A stretch of DNA of 64,000 bases from Arthrobacter sp. CDRTa11 (GCF_026427775.1 NZ_CP044532.1:1488001-1552000), one strand, 5' to 3'. Positions 26,140 to 36,468 are shown, counted from the first letter of the stretch. Translations and numbers: made by a program. The notes: generated from the letters alone by a model not told the origin.

Positions 26140-27959
26140 AGCCTGGCGATCTCGCCTTCAAAATCGCGGACGACGGCGGCCCTCCTGAGTTTGAGGGAGG
26201 GCGTCAGGTGGCCGGATTCAAGGGTAAACTGCGCCGTCAGCACCGAGAAGCTGCGGACTGATTCCGCCTTGGATACGAGGGCGTTTGCGCTGTTTACGGC
26301 GTCCTGGATGGCTGCACGGACCTTGGGGTCCGCGGCAGCGTCGGCCAGCGTCAGGGCGGGCAGTTTGTGCTCCCTGCACCAGCTTTCCAGCCCGTCCGGA
26401 TCAAGGGTGACAAGGGCGGAAACAAACGGTTTTCCGTCTCCCACCACCACCGCATGGCTGACCAGCGAATGCTCGCGGATTTTTTCCTCGAGCGGCCCGG
26501 GCGCCACATTCTTGCCACCAGCGGTTACCAGGAGGTCCTTCTTGCGTCCCGTGACGGTCAGGAAGCCTTCGGCGTCAAGCTCGCCGAGGTCCCCCGTGCG
26601 GAAGAAGCCGTTCACGAAAGCCTTAGCGTTGGCGGCTTCGTTGGCGTGATATCCCCTGAAGACGCCGATGCCCTTCACCAGTATCTCGCCATCCTCGGCG
26701 ACGCGGATGGTGGTGCCCGGAACGGGGATGCCCACGCTGCCCACCCTGGTGCGGGTGGGCGTATTTACTGTGCAGGGCGCCGTGGTCTCCGTCAGCCCGT
26801 AGCCCTCAAGCACAGGGATGCCGGCACCGCGGAAGAAGTGTGCGTCGTCCTGGTGCAGGGGACTGGCACCTGAAACGGTGTAGTGAACCTGGCCGCCGAG
26901 CGCCTGGCGGAGCTTGGGATACACCAGCCTGTCGAACACTGCATGCCGGACACGGGAAAGGACGCCCGGCCCGGCGCCCTCGCCACGGGCGGCCAGGTCC
27001 TGTTCCCTTGAGTACTGGACCGCCGCGGACGACGCGGAGCCGAAGGCTCCGGCCCTGCCTGCCGCCGCGGCCTGGCGGGCAGAGCCGGCGCGCATCTTTT
27101 CGAAGACGCGCGGAACCACCAGGAGGAAGGTGGGTTTGAACGTTTGCACATCCTCCAGCAACTGTGCGGCGCTGGCGGTGTGGCCCAGCGTCGTTCCAGC
27201 GCTGAGGCACACCACCTGGACTGCGCGCGCCAAGACGTGGGCCAGGGGAAGGAACATCAGTGTCCTGGCATGGTCCTGCCTCAGCAGCTCGGGGAGGAAA
27301 GCGACCATGTTGACGGCGACCAGGGCGAAGTTGCCATGCGTGATCTCGCATCCCTTGGGCTTGCCGGTGGTTCCGGAGGTGTACACCAGGGACGCGACAT
27401 CATCCAGCCCTGCCGCAGAGCGGTGCCGTTCAAGTTCCGCGTCCGTGACTCCCGTGCCGGCAGCAGCAAGGCTGGCGAGATTGGGGGCTTCGCCGTCGTC
27501 ATCCATCCTGACGACGTTCACCAGCCGGTCTTTCAGAAAGGCGGACGTATCCAGGATGTGCCGGACCAGCTCTACTTTTTCGTTGTCCTCGGCAAACACC
27601 CGGCGCGCTCCGGAGTCGTGGAGTATCCACTCCACCTGGCCGGGCGATGACGTTTCATACACGGGGACGGTCACGCCTCCTGCGAACCAGATGGCGAAGT
27701 CCACCAGCGTCCACTCATAGCGCGTTGCTGACATGACGGCTACGGTGTCGCCCGGCTCCAGGCCCCCGGCGATGAGCCCCTTCGCGAGTGCGCTCACATC
27801 CTGAAGGAACTTCTGAGCCGGTATGTCGGTCCACCCGTTGGACCCCCGCCGGGCATAGAGCGCATGCATCGGATTGGTGGCGCCCTGCTCCACCAGGAGA
27901 TCTGTCACGTTGCTGTCCGGGGGGAGCTCAACCAGCAGTTCCGTACTTGCTTCTCTCAC
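26130..27959 (-). CDS. Long-chain fatty acid--CoA ligase (AMP-binding)
   Basis: Activates fatty acids to acyl-CoA through an acyl-adenylate. The ATP/AMP signature (LVYTSGTTGKPKGCEITHGN) lies near 197-216, VLEGYGLTETTAP near 400 and the hinge TGDLGELDAEGFLTVTGRKKDLLVTAGGKNVAP further on. The C-terminal catalytic lysine region is present, so the enzyme is complete. I placed the start at GTG 27959 (609 residues, REASTELLVELPPDSNV) because CGGAG lies 5 bases upstream; ATG 27980 and a start at 27998 are alternatives. Its own upstream region is short, so the promoter is probably just before 28000. Confidence 0.92.
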   Translation of the reverse strand: MREASTELLVELPPDSNVTDLLVEQGATNPMHALYARRGSNGWTDIPAQKFLQDVSALAKGLIAGGLEPGDTVAVMSATRYEWTLVDFAIWFAGGVTVPVYETSSPGQVEWILHDSGARRVFAEDNEKVELVRHILDTSAFLKDRLVNVVRMDDDGEAPNLASLAAAGTGVTDAELERHRSAAGLDDVASLVYTSGTTGKPKGCEITHGNFALVAVNMVAFLPELLRQDHARTLMFLPLAHVLARAVQVVCLSAGTTLGHTASAAQLLEDVQTFKPTFLLVVPRVFEKMRAGSARQAAAAGRAGAFGSASSAAVQYSREQDLAARGEGAGPGVLSRVRHAVFDRLVYPKLRQALGGQVHYTVSGASPLHQDDAHFFRGAGIPVLEGYGLTETTAPCTVNTPTRTRVGSVGIPVPGTTIRVAEDGEILVKGIGVFRGYHANEAANAKAFVNGFFRTGDLGELDAEGFLTVTGRKKDLLVTAGGKNVAPGPLEEKIREHSLVSHAVVVGDGKPFVSALVTLDPDGLESWCREHKLPALTLADAAADPKVRAAIQDAVNSANALVSKAESVRSFSVLTAQFTLESGHLTPSLKLRRAAVVRDFEGEIARLYG

Positions 27960-28024
27960 CGGGTCTCCGTTCCGCGGCATCACCGCGGAGCGGCTCAATC
28001 GTCAGGGTCTGATGCAATCCTGCC

Positions 28025-29755
28025 CTAGATCCAGGACGGCATCCACATTCTGAACCGCCAGTCCTGGTAGGGGATGATTTCGGCGGCCCACACCGGATAG
28101 AAGAAGGCCGAAAGCAGGATCACGCAGGCCAGGAAGAGCGTCACCAGGTAGAGCCCGGCGCGCCGGCGCCAGGGCGGATCACCGGCCCGGCCCAGGACGA
28201 GGCCCAGGCAGTAGACAAGGGCCAGCACCAGGAACGGTTCAAAGGAGACCGCGTAGAAGTAGAACATGGTGCGCTCCGGATACAGGAACCACGGCAGGTA
28301 GCCGGCGCCAACGGCAGCCAGCACCGCTCCCGCCCGCCAGTCCCTTCGGCCGACCCACCAGAACAGGAGCACCACCAGGGAGACGGTGGCACCCCACCAG
28401 ACCAGGGGATTTCCCACCGAGAGGATCGCCGAGGTGCAATTGGCGACATCGCATCCCGGGGTGCCCTGCTGGGGCGACTCATAAAAGAATGAGGTTGGCC
28501 TGCCCATCACCAGCCAGCTCCAGGCACTTGCCTCATAGGGGTGCTCGGAGCCCAGGCCCTGGTGGAAGTTGTACGCCTCAAGGTGATAGTGGGCCAGGGA
28601 CCGCACCCAGCCTGGCAGCCATCCCCACTCCGCCGACGGATTGTCGTCCGCCCAGCGGCGAAAGTAGGCGTCGTTGGAGCGGATCCAGCCTGTCCAACCG
28701 GCGACGTATACCAGGGCGGCCACGGGGACGATGCTGAGGAATGCGGGCACCCCATCCTTGATGATGCCGCCGCTGAACCAGCCCCGCACACCCGCGATAC
28801 GCCTGGCGCTGAGGTCCCACAGGACGGAGAGCAGGCCGAATCCCGCGAGGAAGAACAGGCCTGACCATTTTGTCCCTACGGCCAGGCCCAGGCATACCCC
28901 GGCAGCAACCCGCCACCACCTGACACCGAGCCAGGGGCCCGCCAGCAGCTGTTTGGCCGAGGGCCGGCCATCCCTGGCGTTGCCGGCCAGGTTGGCCAAT
29001 TTTCGGGCGAGGCGGCGGCGGCCGTCATCCCGGTCCATCAGCAACGCTCCAAAGGCTGCCAGGATCCAGAACATCAAAAAGATATCGAGCAGCGATGTCC
29101 GTGACATCACGAGGTGATGGCCATCCACCGCAAGAAGCAGGCCCGCAGCAGCTGACAGGGGAAGGGAATGGAACAGCTTTTGCGCAATGAGGGTGAGCAG
29201 CAGAATCGAAAGGGTGCCGGTCAGCGCAGCAGCGAAGCGCCAGCCGAATGGGTTGTCCGAACCGAAAAGCCACATGCCGCCGGCGACCATCCATTTGCCC
29301 ACCGGGGGATGCACCACGTATTCGGGAGTTTCCAGGAGGATGTTCGGATTCCCGGCGTTAAAGGAGTCGTTGGCTTTGTCCGGCCAGTTCCGTTCGTAGC
29401 CGCTCATCAGGTACGAATAGGCGTCCTTGACGTAGTACGTCTCGTCAAAGACCAGGCTGTGTGGTCTGTCCAATCGGACAAAACGGAGGACTCCGCCAAT
29501 GACCGAAGTGAGCAACGGGACCAGCCAAAACCACAGTCGTAGGGAGGGCGGATAGTCGCGCCACCCCAGGACACTCCCGACCAACCGTTCCTGCAAAGCC
29601 TCCGCAGTGAATGCCGCCGCCGGGCGCCTTATCCAGGGGCGGCCGGCAACGCGGCCGCCTTGGGCGGCACGTTCGGTGGAACCTGGTTTGGAGGCCTCCG
29701 GGGCGGCTCGGCCGGCCTCGGCAGGCAGCGTGGAGGTCTGCGTCACCTGCCCCAT
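28025..29755 (-). CDS. pmt: Protein O-mannosyltransferase (GT39)
   Basis: Transfers mannose from polyprenyl-phosphomannose to Ser/Thr residues of exported proteins. The 576-residue protein has a hydrophilic N-terminus and about ten membrane helices. The first extracytoplasmic loop carries the catalytic acidic pair Asp104-Glu105 in HSLVFDETYYVKD, and PEYVVHPPVGKWMVAGG follows. The start MGQVTQTSTLPAE at 29755 was preferred over an upstream frame that would overlap rsmI. It is divergent from rsmI, as in M. tuberculosis (Rv1002c/Rv1003). It depends on mannose-6-phosphate from manA for its donor. Confidence 0.93.
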   Translation of the reverse strand: MGQVTQTSTLPAEAGRAAPEASKPGSTERAAQGGRVAGRPWIRRPAAAFTAEALQERLVGSVLGWRDYPPSLRLWFWLVPLLTSVIGGVLRFVRLDRPHSLVFDETYYVKDAYSYLMSGYERNWPDKANDSFNAGNPNILLETPEYVVHPPVGKWMVAGGMWLFGSDNPFGWRFAAALTGTLSILLLTLIAQKLFHSLPLSAAAGLLLAVDGHHLVMSRTSLLDIFLMFWILAAFGALLMDRDDGRRRLARKLANLAGNARDGRPSAKQLLAGPWLGVRWWRVAAGVCLGLAVGTKWSGLFFLAGFGLLSVLWDLSARRIAGVRGWFSGGIIKDGVPAFLSIVPVAALVYVAGWTGWIRSNDAYFRRWADDNPSAEWGWLPGWVRSLAHYHLEAYNFHQGLGSEHPYEASAWSWLVMGRPTSFFYESPQQGTPGCDVANCTSAILSVGNPLVWWGATVSLVVLLFWWVGRRDWRAGAVLAAVGAGYLPWFLYPERTMFYFYAVSFEPFLVLALVYCLGLVLGRAGDPPWRRRAGLYLVTLFLACVILLSAFFYPVWAAEIIPYQDWRFRMWMPSWI

Positions 29756-29801
29756 GCTACCTTTTGCAGGTGCTGCGGCCTGCCAGCAGTAGGCTGGTGG
29801 C

Positions 29802-30740
29802 GTGGACCCTAACCCCAGCACAGTTGCCGATACCAGCACCATTGAGTCTCCCGGCCAGTCAGAACCTGCCCTTTTGGAATCCAGTTCCCCGGGGCCGGTG
29901 GCTGCAGGTCCAGGCAGGGTAGTGCTGGCAGCTACACCCATTGGAAACACCGGGGATGCCTCGGCCCGCCTGATCGGGTTGCTGGCGACGGCGGATATTG
30001 TTGCCGCGGAGGACACCCGGCGCCTGCACCGGCTGGTCCAGAGCCTCGGTGTCACCGTGGGCGGCCGCATCATCAGCTACCACGAGCACAACGAGGCAAC
30101 AAAAACAGCCGAACTCCTGGATCAGGTGAAGGCCGGAAAAACCCTGGTTATGGTCACCGACGCCGGCATGCCGTCCGTTTCGGACCCCGGCTTTCGTCTG
30201 GTGGAAGGCGCCGTGGCTGCCGGTCTCACGGTGACCGCCATCCCCGGTCCGTCCGCCGTCCTGACGGCGCTTGCCCTGTCCGGGCTGCCAACGGACAGGT
30301 TTTGTTTTGAAGGTTTCCTTCCCCGGAAAGCAGGTGAACGGGCCACCCGCCTTGCCGACCTCGCCGCCGAACAGCGGACCATGGTGTTTTTCGAGGCTCC
30401 GCACCGCCTCGAATCAATGCTGCGGGCGTTGCGCGAGCGTTTCGGTTCCGACCGGCGGATCGCTGTCTGCCGCGAACTGACCAAAACCTACGAGGAAGTG
30501 ATCCGCGGGTCCGTTGGCGAACTCCTTTTGTGGGCGGAGGGCAATGAAGTGCGCGGTGAGATTGCGGTTGTGCTCGCCGGGGCACCTGACCAGGCGCCGG
30601 GCACTCCCGAGGATTATGTGGAGGCTGTCAACGAACTCGTGGCGCGGGGCATCCGGCTCAAGGAGGCGGTGGCTGCTGTGGCGGAAGACGTCCGGGTGAG
30701 TAAGAGGGAGCTTTACTCGGCGGTCCTCGCGGCACGCTGA
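29802..30740 (+). CDS. rsmI: 16S rRNA (cytidine1402-2'-O)-methyltransferase
   Basis: SAM-dependent enzyme that methylates C1402 in the ribosomal P-site region. The 312-residue protein has a 37-residue Ser/Pro-rich extension before the family start (GRVVLAATPIGNTGDASARL). It also has EDTRRLHRL, the loop VTDAGMPSVSDPGFRLV and PGPSAVLTALALSGLPTDRF, which form the tetrapyrrole-methylase-like SAM pocket. GTG 29802 is used; GTG 29898 would give a family-length protein, so the extension may be overcalled. The pmt/rsmI divergence leaves only 46 bases for both promoters. Confidence 0.94.
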   Translation: MDPNPSTVADTSTIESPGQSEPALLESSSPGPVAAGPGRVVLAATPIGNTGDASARLIGLLATADIVAAEDTRRLHRLVQSLGVTVGGRIISYHEHNEATKTAELLDQVKAGKTLVMVTDAGMPSVSDPGFRLVEGAVAAGLTVTAIPGPSAVLTALALSGLPTDRFCFEGFLPRKAGERATRLADLAAEQRTMVFFEAPHRLESMLRALRERFGSDRRIAVCRELTKTYEEVIRGSVGELLLWAEGNEVRGEIAVVLAGAPDQAPGTPEDYVEAVNELVARGIRLKEAVAAVAEDVRVSKRELYSAVLAAR

Positions 30741-30936
30741 GGCGTTTCCGGGACGCTCTGGAATGAGGAAAAAAGCACTGTGCAGGTGCACAGCAGGCAG
30801 TGGATTCAGTAGTGCGTCCAGGCGTAGACCCCTCAGGAGGCGCAGCAGTAGTCTGACAGTTAATCAGCCACGCGGACGGGCCTTGCCGGCTTCCTGCGCG
30901 CAGGCTGCAAACAACCTTACTGACGAGGGAGTCATC

Positions 30937-32436
30937 GTGACTGTCACTGCACCGCCAGCTGTTACCTCAAAGCGCGAGAGCGAGTTGCTGGCCTCTGTTC
31001 CCACTGGCCTGCTCATCAATGGTGAATGGCGGCCCGCCGCTTCCGGGAAGACTTTCAACGTGGAGGATCCTGCCACCGGCAAGGTCCTGTTGAGCATTGC
31101 CGACGCCGGTCCCGAGGACGGCAGGGCAGCCCTGGATGCTGCCGCTGCCGCGCAGGAATCCTGGGCGAAGGTTCCGCCACGTGAACGCGGCGAGATCCTC
31201 CGCCGCGCCTTTGACCTGGTCACCGAACGCGCCGAGGATTTCGCGTTGCTGATGACCATGGAGATGGGCAAGCCGCTGGCCGAGGCCCGCGGCGAGGTCA
31301 CCTATGGTTCCGAATTCCTGCGCTGGTTCTCCGAGGAAGCCGTCCGGGCCTTCGGCCGCTATTCGGTCTCCCCGGACGGAAAGTCCCGGCTGCTGGTCAC
31401 CAAGAAGCCCGTGGGCCCCTGCCTGCTGATCACGCCGTGGAACTTCCCGCTGGCCATGGCCACCCGCAAGATCGCCCCGGCCGTCGCCGCCGGCTGCACC
31501 ATGGTCCTTAAGTCCGCGAACCTCACCCCGCTGACCTCCCAGCTGTTCGCCGCGGTCATGCAGGAGGCTGGACTGCCGGCCGGTGTCCTGAACGTCATCC
31601 CCACCTCCACGGCCGGTGCCACCACCGGTCCGCTGATCAAGGACCAGCGCCTCCGGAAGCTGTCCTTTACCGGCTCCACCGAAGTGGGCCGCCGCCTGCT
31701 CGCCGACGCCTCGGAAACCGTGCTGCGTACCTCCATGGAACTGGGTGGCAACGCACCGTTCGTAGTCTTCGAGGACGCCGACCTGGATGCCGCCGTCGCC
31801 GGGGCCATGCTGGCAAAGCTGCGGAACATGGGCGAGGCCTGCACAGCGGCCAACCGCTTCATCGTCCACGAATCCGTGGCCGAGGAGTTCGCCGAGAAGT
31901 TCGCCGCAAAAATGGCGGAGATGACCACCGCCCGCGGCACCGAAGCCGAGTCCAAGGTGGGCCCGCTGATCGATGCCAAGAGCCGGGACAAGGTCCACGA
32001 ACTGGTCTCTGACGCCGTGGCCTCGGGGGCGCGGGCTGTCCTGGGCGGCGCACCTGTGGAGGGGCCGGGCTACTTCTACCAGCCCACCATCCTCACCGGT
32101 GTCACCGAGGGCTCCCGGATCCTGTCCGAGGAGATCTTCGGACCCGTGGCCCCGATCACCACCTTCGGCACCGAGGCCGAAGCCGTCCGGCTGGCCAACA
32201 ACACCGAATACGGCCTGGTTGCCTACGTCTTCACCAAGGACCTGAACCGCGGCATCCGGATGGGCGAGAAGCTTGAAACCGGCATGCTGGGCCTTAACGC
32301 CGGCGTAATCTCCAACGCAGCCGCACCCTTTGGCGGTGTCAAGCAGTCCGGCCTGGGCCGCGAAGGCGGCCTCGAAGGGATCGAGGAATACCTCTACACC
32401 CAGTACATCGGCATCGCCGACCCCTACGCCGGCTGA
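30937..32436 (+). CDS. gabD: NADP-dependent succinate-semialdehyde dehydrogenase
   Basis: Oxidises succinic semialdehyde to succinate, the last step of GABA breakdown. The 499-residue aldehyde dehydrogenase has ITPWNFPLAMATRK (165-178), FTGSTEVGRRL, the general base Glu268 in MELGG and the nucleophile Cys302 in MGEACTAANRF. I chose GTG 30937 because GAGGGA lies 6 bases upstream; the longer frame from 30763 is basic and unlike the family. It stands alone, with a terminator hairpin after it. The GABA specificity is inferred from overall similarity to SSADH rather than from a unique residue. Confidence 0.9.
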   Translation: MTVTAPPAVTSKRESELLASVPTGLLINGEWRPAASGKTFNVEDPATGKVLLSIADAGPEDGRAALDAAAAAQESWAKVPPRERGEILRRAFDLVTERAEDFALLMTMEMGKPLAEARGEVTYGSEFLRWFSEEAVRAFGRYSVSPDGKSRLLVTKKPVGPCLLITPWNFPLAMATRKIAPAVAAGCTMVLKSANLTPLTSQLFAAVMQEAGLPAGVLNVIPTSTAGATTGPLIKDQRLRKLSFTGSTEVGRRLLADASETVLRTSMELGGNAPFVVFEDADLDAAVAGAMLAKLRNMGEACTAANRFIVHESVAEEFAEKFAAKMAEMTTARGTEAESKVGPLIDAKSRDKVHELVSDAVASGARAVLGGAPVEGPGYFYQPTILTGVTEGSRILSEEIFGPVAPITTFGTEAEAVRLANNTEYGLVAYVFTKDLNRGIRMGEKLETGMLGLNAGVISNAAAPFGGVKQSGLGREGGLEGIEEYLYTQYIGIADPYAG

Positions 32437-32459
32437 CCAAAGGAAGGCAAGGACCCGTA

Positions 32460-32483
32460 CCCGCCCGGCGCAGTCCGGGCGGG
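32460..32483. terminator. Bidirectional hairpin between gabD and the TgpA gene
   Basis: CCCGCCCGG and CCGGGCGGG pair perfectly over 9 bp around a 6-base loop, between two convergent genes whose stops are only 55 bases apart. It can serve both transcripts. Confidence 0.75.
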
Positions 32484-32491
32484 GGAGGGCA

Positions 32492-35029
32492 TTAGCCCTC
32501 GCGCAAACGCCGCAAGCCGTCGCGTGCTCTCATCCACGAGTGCGCGGCGGCTTTCGCCGTCCATTGGACCAGGCTTCCTATTGCTTTGAAAGGCGCACCG
32601 AGCATGCGCCCGAGTTGTCCGAGGATCGACGGCGGCAGCCAGTCGGCCCGCAGGCGCCGGGACCGCCGGGCATTTGCGCGCAGGGAATGTTGAACGGCGG
32701 CAATGCGGTGAGCAGTGGATGCCGTCCTGCCGCCGTGGCCCGCCGAGGACTGGCGGGCCGCGGTTGCTGCCGGTCCACTCGCCGTCTCCGGTGAAGTTTC
32801 CGGCTGCGGGCGCCCATACCTGCTGCGTTCGAAATCGGCCGTGAGCGACATAACAGCCTGATGAGCGGCTTCGTCCATTCCGCCGGCCTCGCCTATCAGG
32901 GAGGAATTGCGAAGCCGGGCCGCGTATGCCCGGGGCGTTTCACTCGGGTGCGGGGACAAACCGTAATCCGTGCCCAGGTCAAGGAGCTCCGACCAGGCCG
33001 GAGGAACGGCGTCGGCAGTGGTGCCCGTACTCCTCAAACGCCCCGCCCGTACGCCCATCCGGATCAGTCGGGGGGACGCTGCCACCAGCAAGAGGCCAAG
33101 GCCCCCGGCACTCCAGAGCAGCCAGGGAAGGAAGTCCGTTCCACCGGCGGCGCCGCCGCCGGCGCCCGGGGCGGGCAGCGGGGTGGTACTTGGGGTGGGA
33201 GCCGGAACGGGGGCGTTGGATGCAAGGAGATCGTCATTGCTGTCCAGGCTGTCGGCGCCGGGGGTGAAGGTTTCCGCTGCATACGGCGGAGGCACACCGC
33301 GGGAAGGGGTGGGTTCAAACGGGACCCAGCCGAGGCCCTGAAAATATAGTTCGGGCCAAGCATGGGCGTCCCGGGCGTCCACTTCAAACTCTGGCAACGC
33401 GCCTACCCCGACAACGGACACGGTGGCCCCCGTCAGCCTGCCCGGCGCATAGCCCACCGCAATGCGGCTGGGGATGCCTTCAAGCCGGGCCATCACGGCC
33501 ATGGCTGAGGCATAGTGAACGCAGTACCCGCTTTTCTGGGACAGGAAATCAGCCAGAACCGAGAGTCCGTTTCCGTCGTAGCCGCCTTGGACGGGGGACT
33601 GCAGCGAATACGTGAACTCAGCCGAGCGGAGGTACTTCTGGATAGCCATCGCCTTGGCGTAGGCGGTATCGCTGGAACCCGTCACGGAATCCGCCGTTGT
33701 CCTCACAATGTCAGGAACGTTGCCGGGAACCCTCGTGAAGTCATCCGATATTCCCTGGACTTGACCTGATGACTGATCCAGCGCCTGGGCCGTCAGCTTT
33801 GGTACCGAGGAGGTCACAATATATTGCTGACTTCGGGAATTTGTATCGTCGCCTTTGATGCTGAGGGTGGAAGGATCCCAGGTCCAGCGGCCGCTAAGCC
33901 CGCGGATTGATTCTGGTGCATAGGGCACCGGAAGGTACGGGCTCGTAAAGCTGCCGGTATCCACTGCCGTGACCTGCCGGAGCTGTTCGTCGGCAAGGAT
34001 CTCGTACCCGGTTTCAAGCTCGTCCCTTACAGGCCGCCGGGACCAGTCCCTGTCGTCCGGGCCCCAGGAGTCGCCGTCGAAATTGTCCACAGTTACTGAG
34101 CGAAGGTACATCGGTGCCGTGGCGTTGGTGGCGTAGGTGATCCGCCCGCTGCCGCTGGGACTGCGCAGGCTGTTGCCGAGGGTGATCATGGGATTCAGGC
34201 CCGTGGACGTACCCCACGGGTTCACTCGGGAGCCCTGCGGAAAAGTCCCCTGGTCAAAACCCGGTATGGCGAAGGGAACCAGGATGGTGGCAACAAGCGC
34301 AGCAGTCCCCGTCAGCGCGGCCCTTTTGAACTGCCCTGGGTTACGTGCAGTGTCAGCGGCTATCCGGGCATCAGGGGCGAACCATTGACTGCAGGCAAGA
34401 ATCAGCAGGTAGCCGGCCACAGTGGCGAGGAAGCCCAAAATCCCCACGCTCTGCGGTTTCACCATCGCCGGAACAACCAGGATCGCAAGGAGTCCCAGCC
34501 CTGTGGTGGCCGGCATGCCCAAGGGGACAGCAAGGGCGTCGATGAGGATGACCGTCAGCCCCAGGACGGCGCACGTGACCATCACAATCCCGGCGTTGGG
34601 AGCTACCGGGGCACTCTCGGCCAGCACCGTCTCGCTGGCACGGCGGATGAAACGGTTGAGTTCCGACATGGTGTTCCCGGACGGGATAAAGCCGGCGATG
34701 CTGGAACCGCGGAAGAACGTAAAAGTCAGGATGCCGCCAAGTGCCGCGAAGCCGCCGGCAGTAACCACCAGTGGCTGGGCTTTGAGGGCGCGCAGGGCAG
34801 CCAGGGTCATGCACACCACAAAGACCGTGGTCAGCACGGGCGGATACCAGGCCCAGCCCCTAAGGACGCCATTGAGCGAGAGCGCGGCGCCCGCCACCGA
34901 AAAGCCCACCGCCCCCGCCATCGCCCAGGGGTAGGCTCCCACCCGGCTACGATCGGCAGACCCTCCTCGTGCAGGGGGAGGGGCAGTTGGTTCGTGCCGT
35001 GCTGTGCTCCGTTCCGGTGCAATCGTCAC
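32492..35029 (-). CDS. TgpA-like transglutaminase membrane protein
   Basis: An 845-residue protein with five to six N-terminal membrane helices (about 35-240), a large extracytoplasmic region with a transglutaminase core, one more helix near 680, and a cytoplasmic tail. The catalytic triad is visible: Cys in KSGYCVHYASAMAVMARLEGI, then His and Asp in DARDAHAWPELYFQGLGWVPFEP. A Thr/Pro-rich linker follows. Its start overlaps the DUF58 gene by 4 bases. MoxR-DUF58-TgpA units are widespread and are thought to assist folding or modification of exported proteins; the substrate is unknown. Confidence 0.92.
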   Translation of the reverse strand: MTIAPERSTARHEPTAPPPARGGSADRSRVGAYPWAMAGAVGFSVAGAALSLNGVLRGWAWYPPVLTTVFVVCMTLAALRALKAQPLVVTAGGFAALGGILTFTFFRGSSIAGFIPSGNTMSELNRFIRRASETVLAESAPVAPNAGIVMVTCAVLGLTVILIDALAVPLGMPATTGLGLLAILVVPAMVKPQSVGILGFLATVAGYLLILACSQWFAPDARIAADTARNPGQFKRAALTGTAALVATILVPFAIPGFDQGTFPQGSRVNPWGTSTGLNPMITLGNSLRSPSGSGRITYATNATAPMYLRSVTVDNFDGDSWGPDDRDWSRRPVRDELETGYEILADEQLRQVTAVDTGSFTSPYLPVPYAPESIRGLSGRWTWDPSTLSIKGDDTNSRSQQYIVTSSVPKLTAQALDQSSGQVQGISDDFTRVPGNVPDIVRTTADSVTGSSDTAYAKAMAIQKYLRSAEFTYSLQSPVQGGYDGNGLSVLADFLSQKSGYCVHYASAMAVMARLEGIPSRIAVGYAPGRLTGATVSVVGVGALPEFEVDARDAHAWPELYFQGLGWVPFEPTPSRGVPPPYAAETFTPGADSLDSNDDLLASNAPVPAPTPSTTPLPAPGAGGGAAGGTDFLPWLLWSAGGLGLLLVAASPRLIRMGVRAGRLRSTGTTADAVPPAWSELLDLGTDYGLSPHPSETPRAYAARLRNSSLIGEAGGMDEAAHQAVMSLTADFERSRYGRPQPETSPETASGPAATAARQSSAGHGGRTASTAHRIAAVQHSLRANARRSRRLRADWLPPSILGQLGRMLGAPFKAIGSLVQWTAKAAAHSWMRARDGLRRLREG

Positions 35030-36468
35030 CGTGCCACCCCCGCACCGCGCCGGACATCTGCAGCAGCAGCGTCCAGTTCTGCTCCGCCAAGGTCAAAGTA
35101 CCTCCACGCCGTGGCCGCCGAAACCGACGGAGCCACCGCGGCGGCACGCCAGCCGCCCTGCCGCAGCGCCTCCAGGACGTCGTCGAATTCTGCGGGCCGC
35201 TCGGCAACAATGAGGGCGAAGGCGTTGGCTCCGTATCCGGCAGCGGGCGCCAGTGCTGTGGCTTCTGCCAGGGAGATCCGGCCCAGGACCGCGATGAGCG
35301 GGCCACGCATGCGGTGGGCCGACAGCTTGTCCATGAGGTGGTCATCAAAGGCTGCGGGGCCGGAATCCTGTGAGCTACCGTGGTTGCGTCCCGAAACAGC
35401 CTCCGTCTTGCGGCCGGAGTCCCGGCGGCCGTGGTGGGGTCCGGAGAGCTGGATGGCCGCGAGGCTTTCGGCAATGGACTGCAGGCCGCCTATGCCGCTG
35501 AACTCTTCGGTATCCGGTTCCGGCGCCGACGGCGAGCGGAGGAAGCCGGGATCACCCTTGACGTCAAGCACCCGAAGGGCATAGTTGCGTTCAGCCAGGT
35601 GCGCGCTGACCGACATGGCCATCACCACGGCCCACTCGAAGGTGTCGCTGCTGGCCATCTCGTGGCCCTCCGCCGAGGCGTTCCCGCCGAAGCCGGCACC
35701 ACCGCTGCCGGAGAAGGCCACATGCCGCTGGTCCAGGATGATGGTGGCCTCCGGAGTGGTCACCGACTCCTCCTGCCGCACCATCAGGGCGCCGTGCCGG
35801 GCCGTAGCCGGCCAGTGCACCCGGCGCATGGGGTCGCCGTGGCGGTATTCCCTGGTCATCACGTCATCGTCGCTGGGATTTGCGCGGGTCCGCGTGGCGG
35901 TGACGCCGTCGTTGCCCCGTGCACCGGCGAGCCCGGTGACGGGAAGTTCGACGGCGGCCGGCGTGACGGTGAGGATATCGCCGTCGTCAATGGCCTGCCG
36001 GTGCAGGGAGAGGCCAAACGGGTCGGTGAACTCAGCGGTAACGGGTCCGATGCGGAACTGGCCCCGGTGGGCCGATCGGAGATGGTATTCATACCTGCTG
36101 GTTCCGCCGGTGGCCGAGCGTGCCGGGAAGTGGAACGCCGGAGACTCTCCGAACCTGTGGGGAAGCCGCTCCTCCATGATGGCGCGTCCGGTGCCCAGCC
36201 CGGTCCGCCCCACTGCCAGCCGGACGGTGGTGGGGGCGGAAGTTTCCACCGGCGAAGGATTGAACTCGCGGTAAACCTGGAAACGAGGTTTGACAAGCCT
36301 GATCCCGGCGAGGGATACCAACGGCAGGACAATCAGCAGGACACTCAGGCTCAGGAGGTCGCGCCGTCCCATAATCTGCGCTGACAGCAGGGAAACAGCG
36401 CCGGCAGCCAAAAGCCCCCAGCCGCGCTGGCTGAAGAGATGCCGGGGCAGCCGGTCCAGAATCGCCAT
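35026..36468 (-). CDS. DUF58 domain protein
   Basis: A 480-residue protein. Two hydrophobic helices lie near residues 15-55, then a beta-rich region, then the DUF58 signature REYRHGDPMRRVHWPATARHGALMVRQEE near 205-235, which belongs to a von Willebrand factor A-like fold. DUF58 proteins are partners of MoxR ATPases, probably being remodelled by them. It lies 12 bases after MoxR and overlaps TgpA by 4 bases, so the three are one operon. Confidence 0.93.
   Translation of the reverse strand: MAILDRLPRHLFSQRGWGLLAAGAVSLLSAQIMGRRDLLSLSVLLIVLPLVSLAGIRLVKPRFQVYREFNPSPVETSAPTTVRLAVGRTGLGTGRAIMEERLPHRFGESPAFHFPARSATGGTSRYEYHLRSAHRGQFRIGPVTAEFTDPFGLSLHRQAIDDGDILTVTPAAVELPVTGLAGARGNDGVTATRTRANPSDDDVMTREYRHGDPMRRVHWPATARHGALMVRQEESVTTPEATIILDQRHVAFSGSGGAGFGGNASAEGHEMASSDTFEWAVVMAMSVSAHLAERNYALRVLDVKGDPGFLRSPSAPEPDTEEFSGIGGLQSIAESLAAIQLSGPHHGRRDSGRKTEAVSGRNHGSSQDSGPAAFDDHLMDKLSAHRMRGPLIAVLGRISLAEATALAPAAGYGANAFALIVAERPAEFDDVLEALRQGGWRAAAVAPSVSAATAWRYFDLGGAELDAAAADVRRGAGVAR

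Noticed and set aside
28025..30073. 682-residue version of the mannosyltransferase
   Set aside because: The extra 106 residues lie over the rsmI start on the other strand and are unlike the family.
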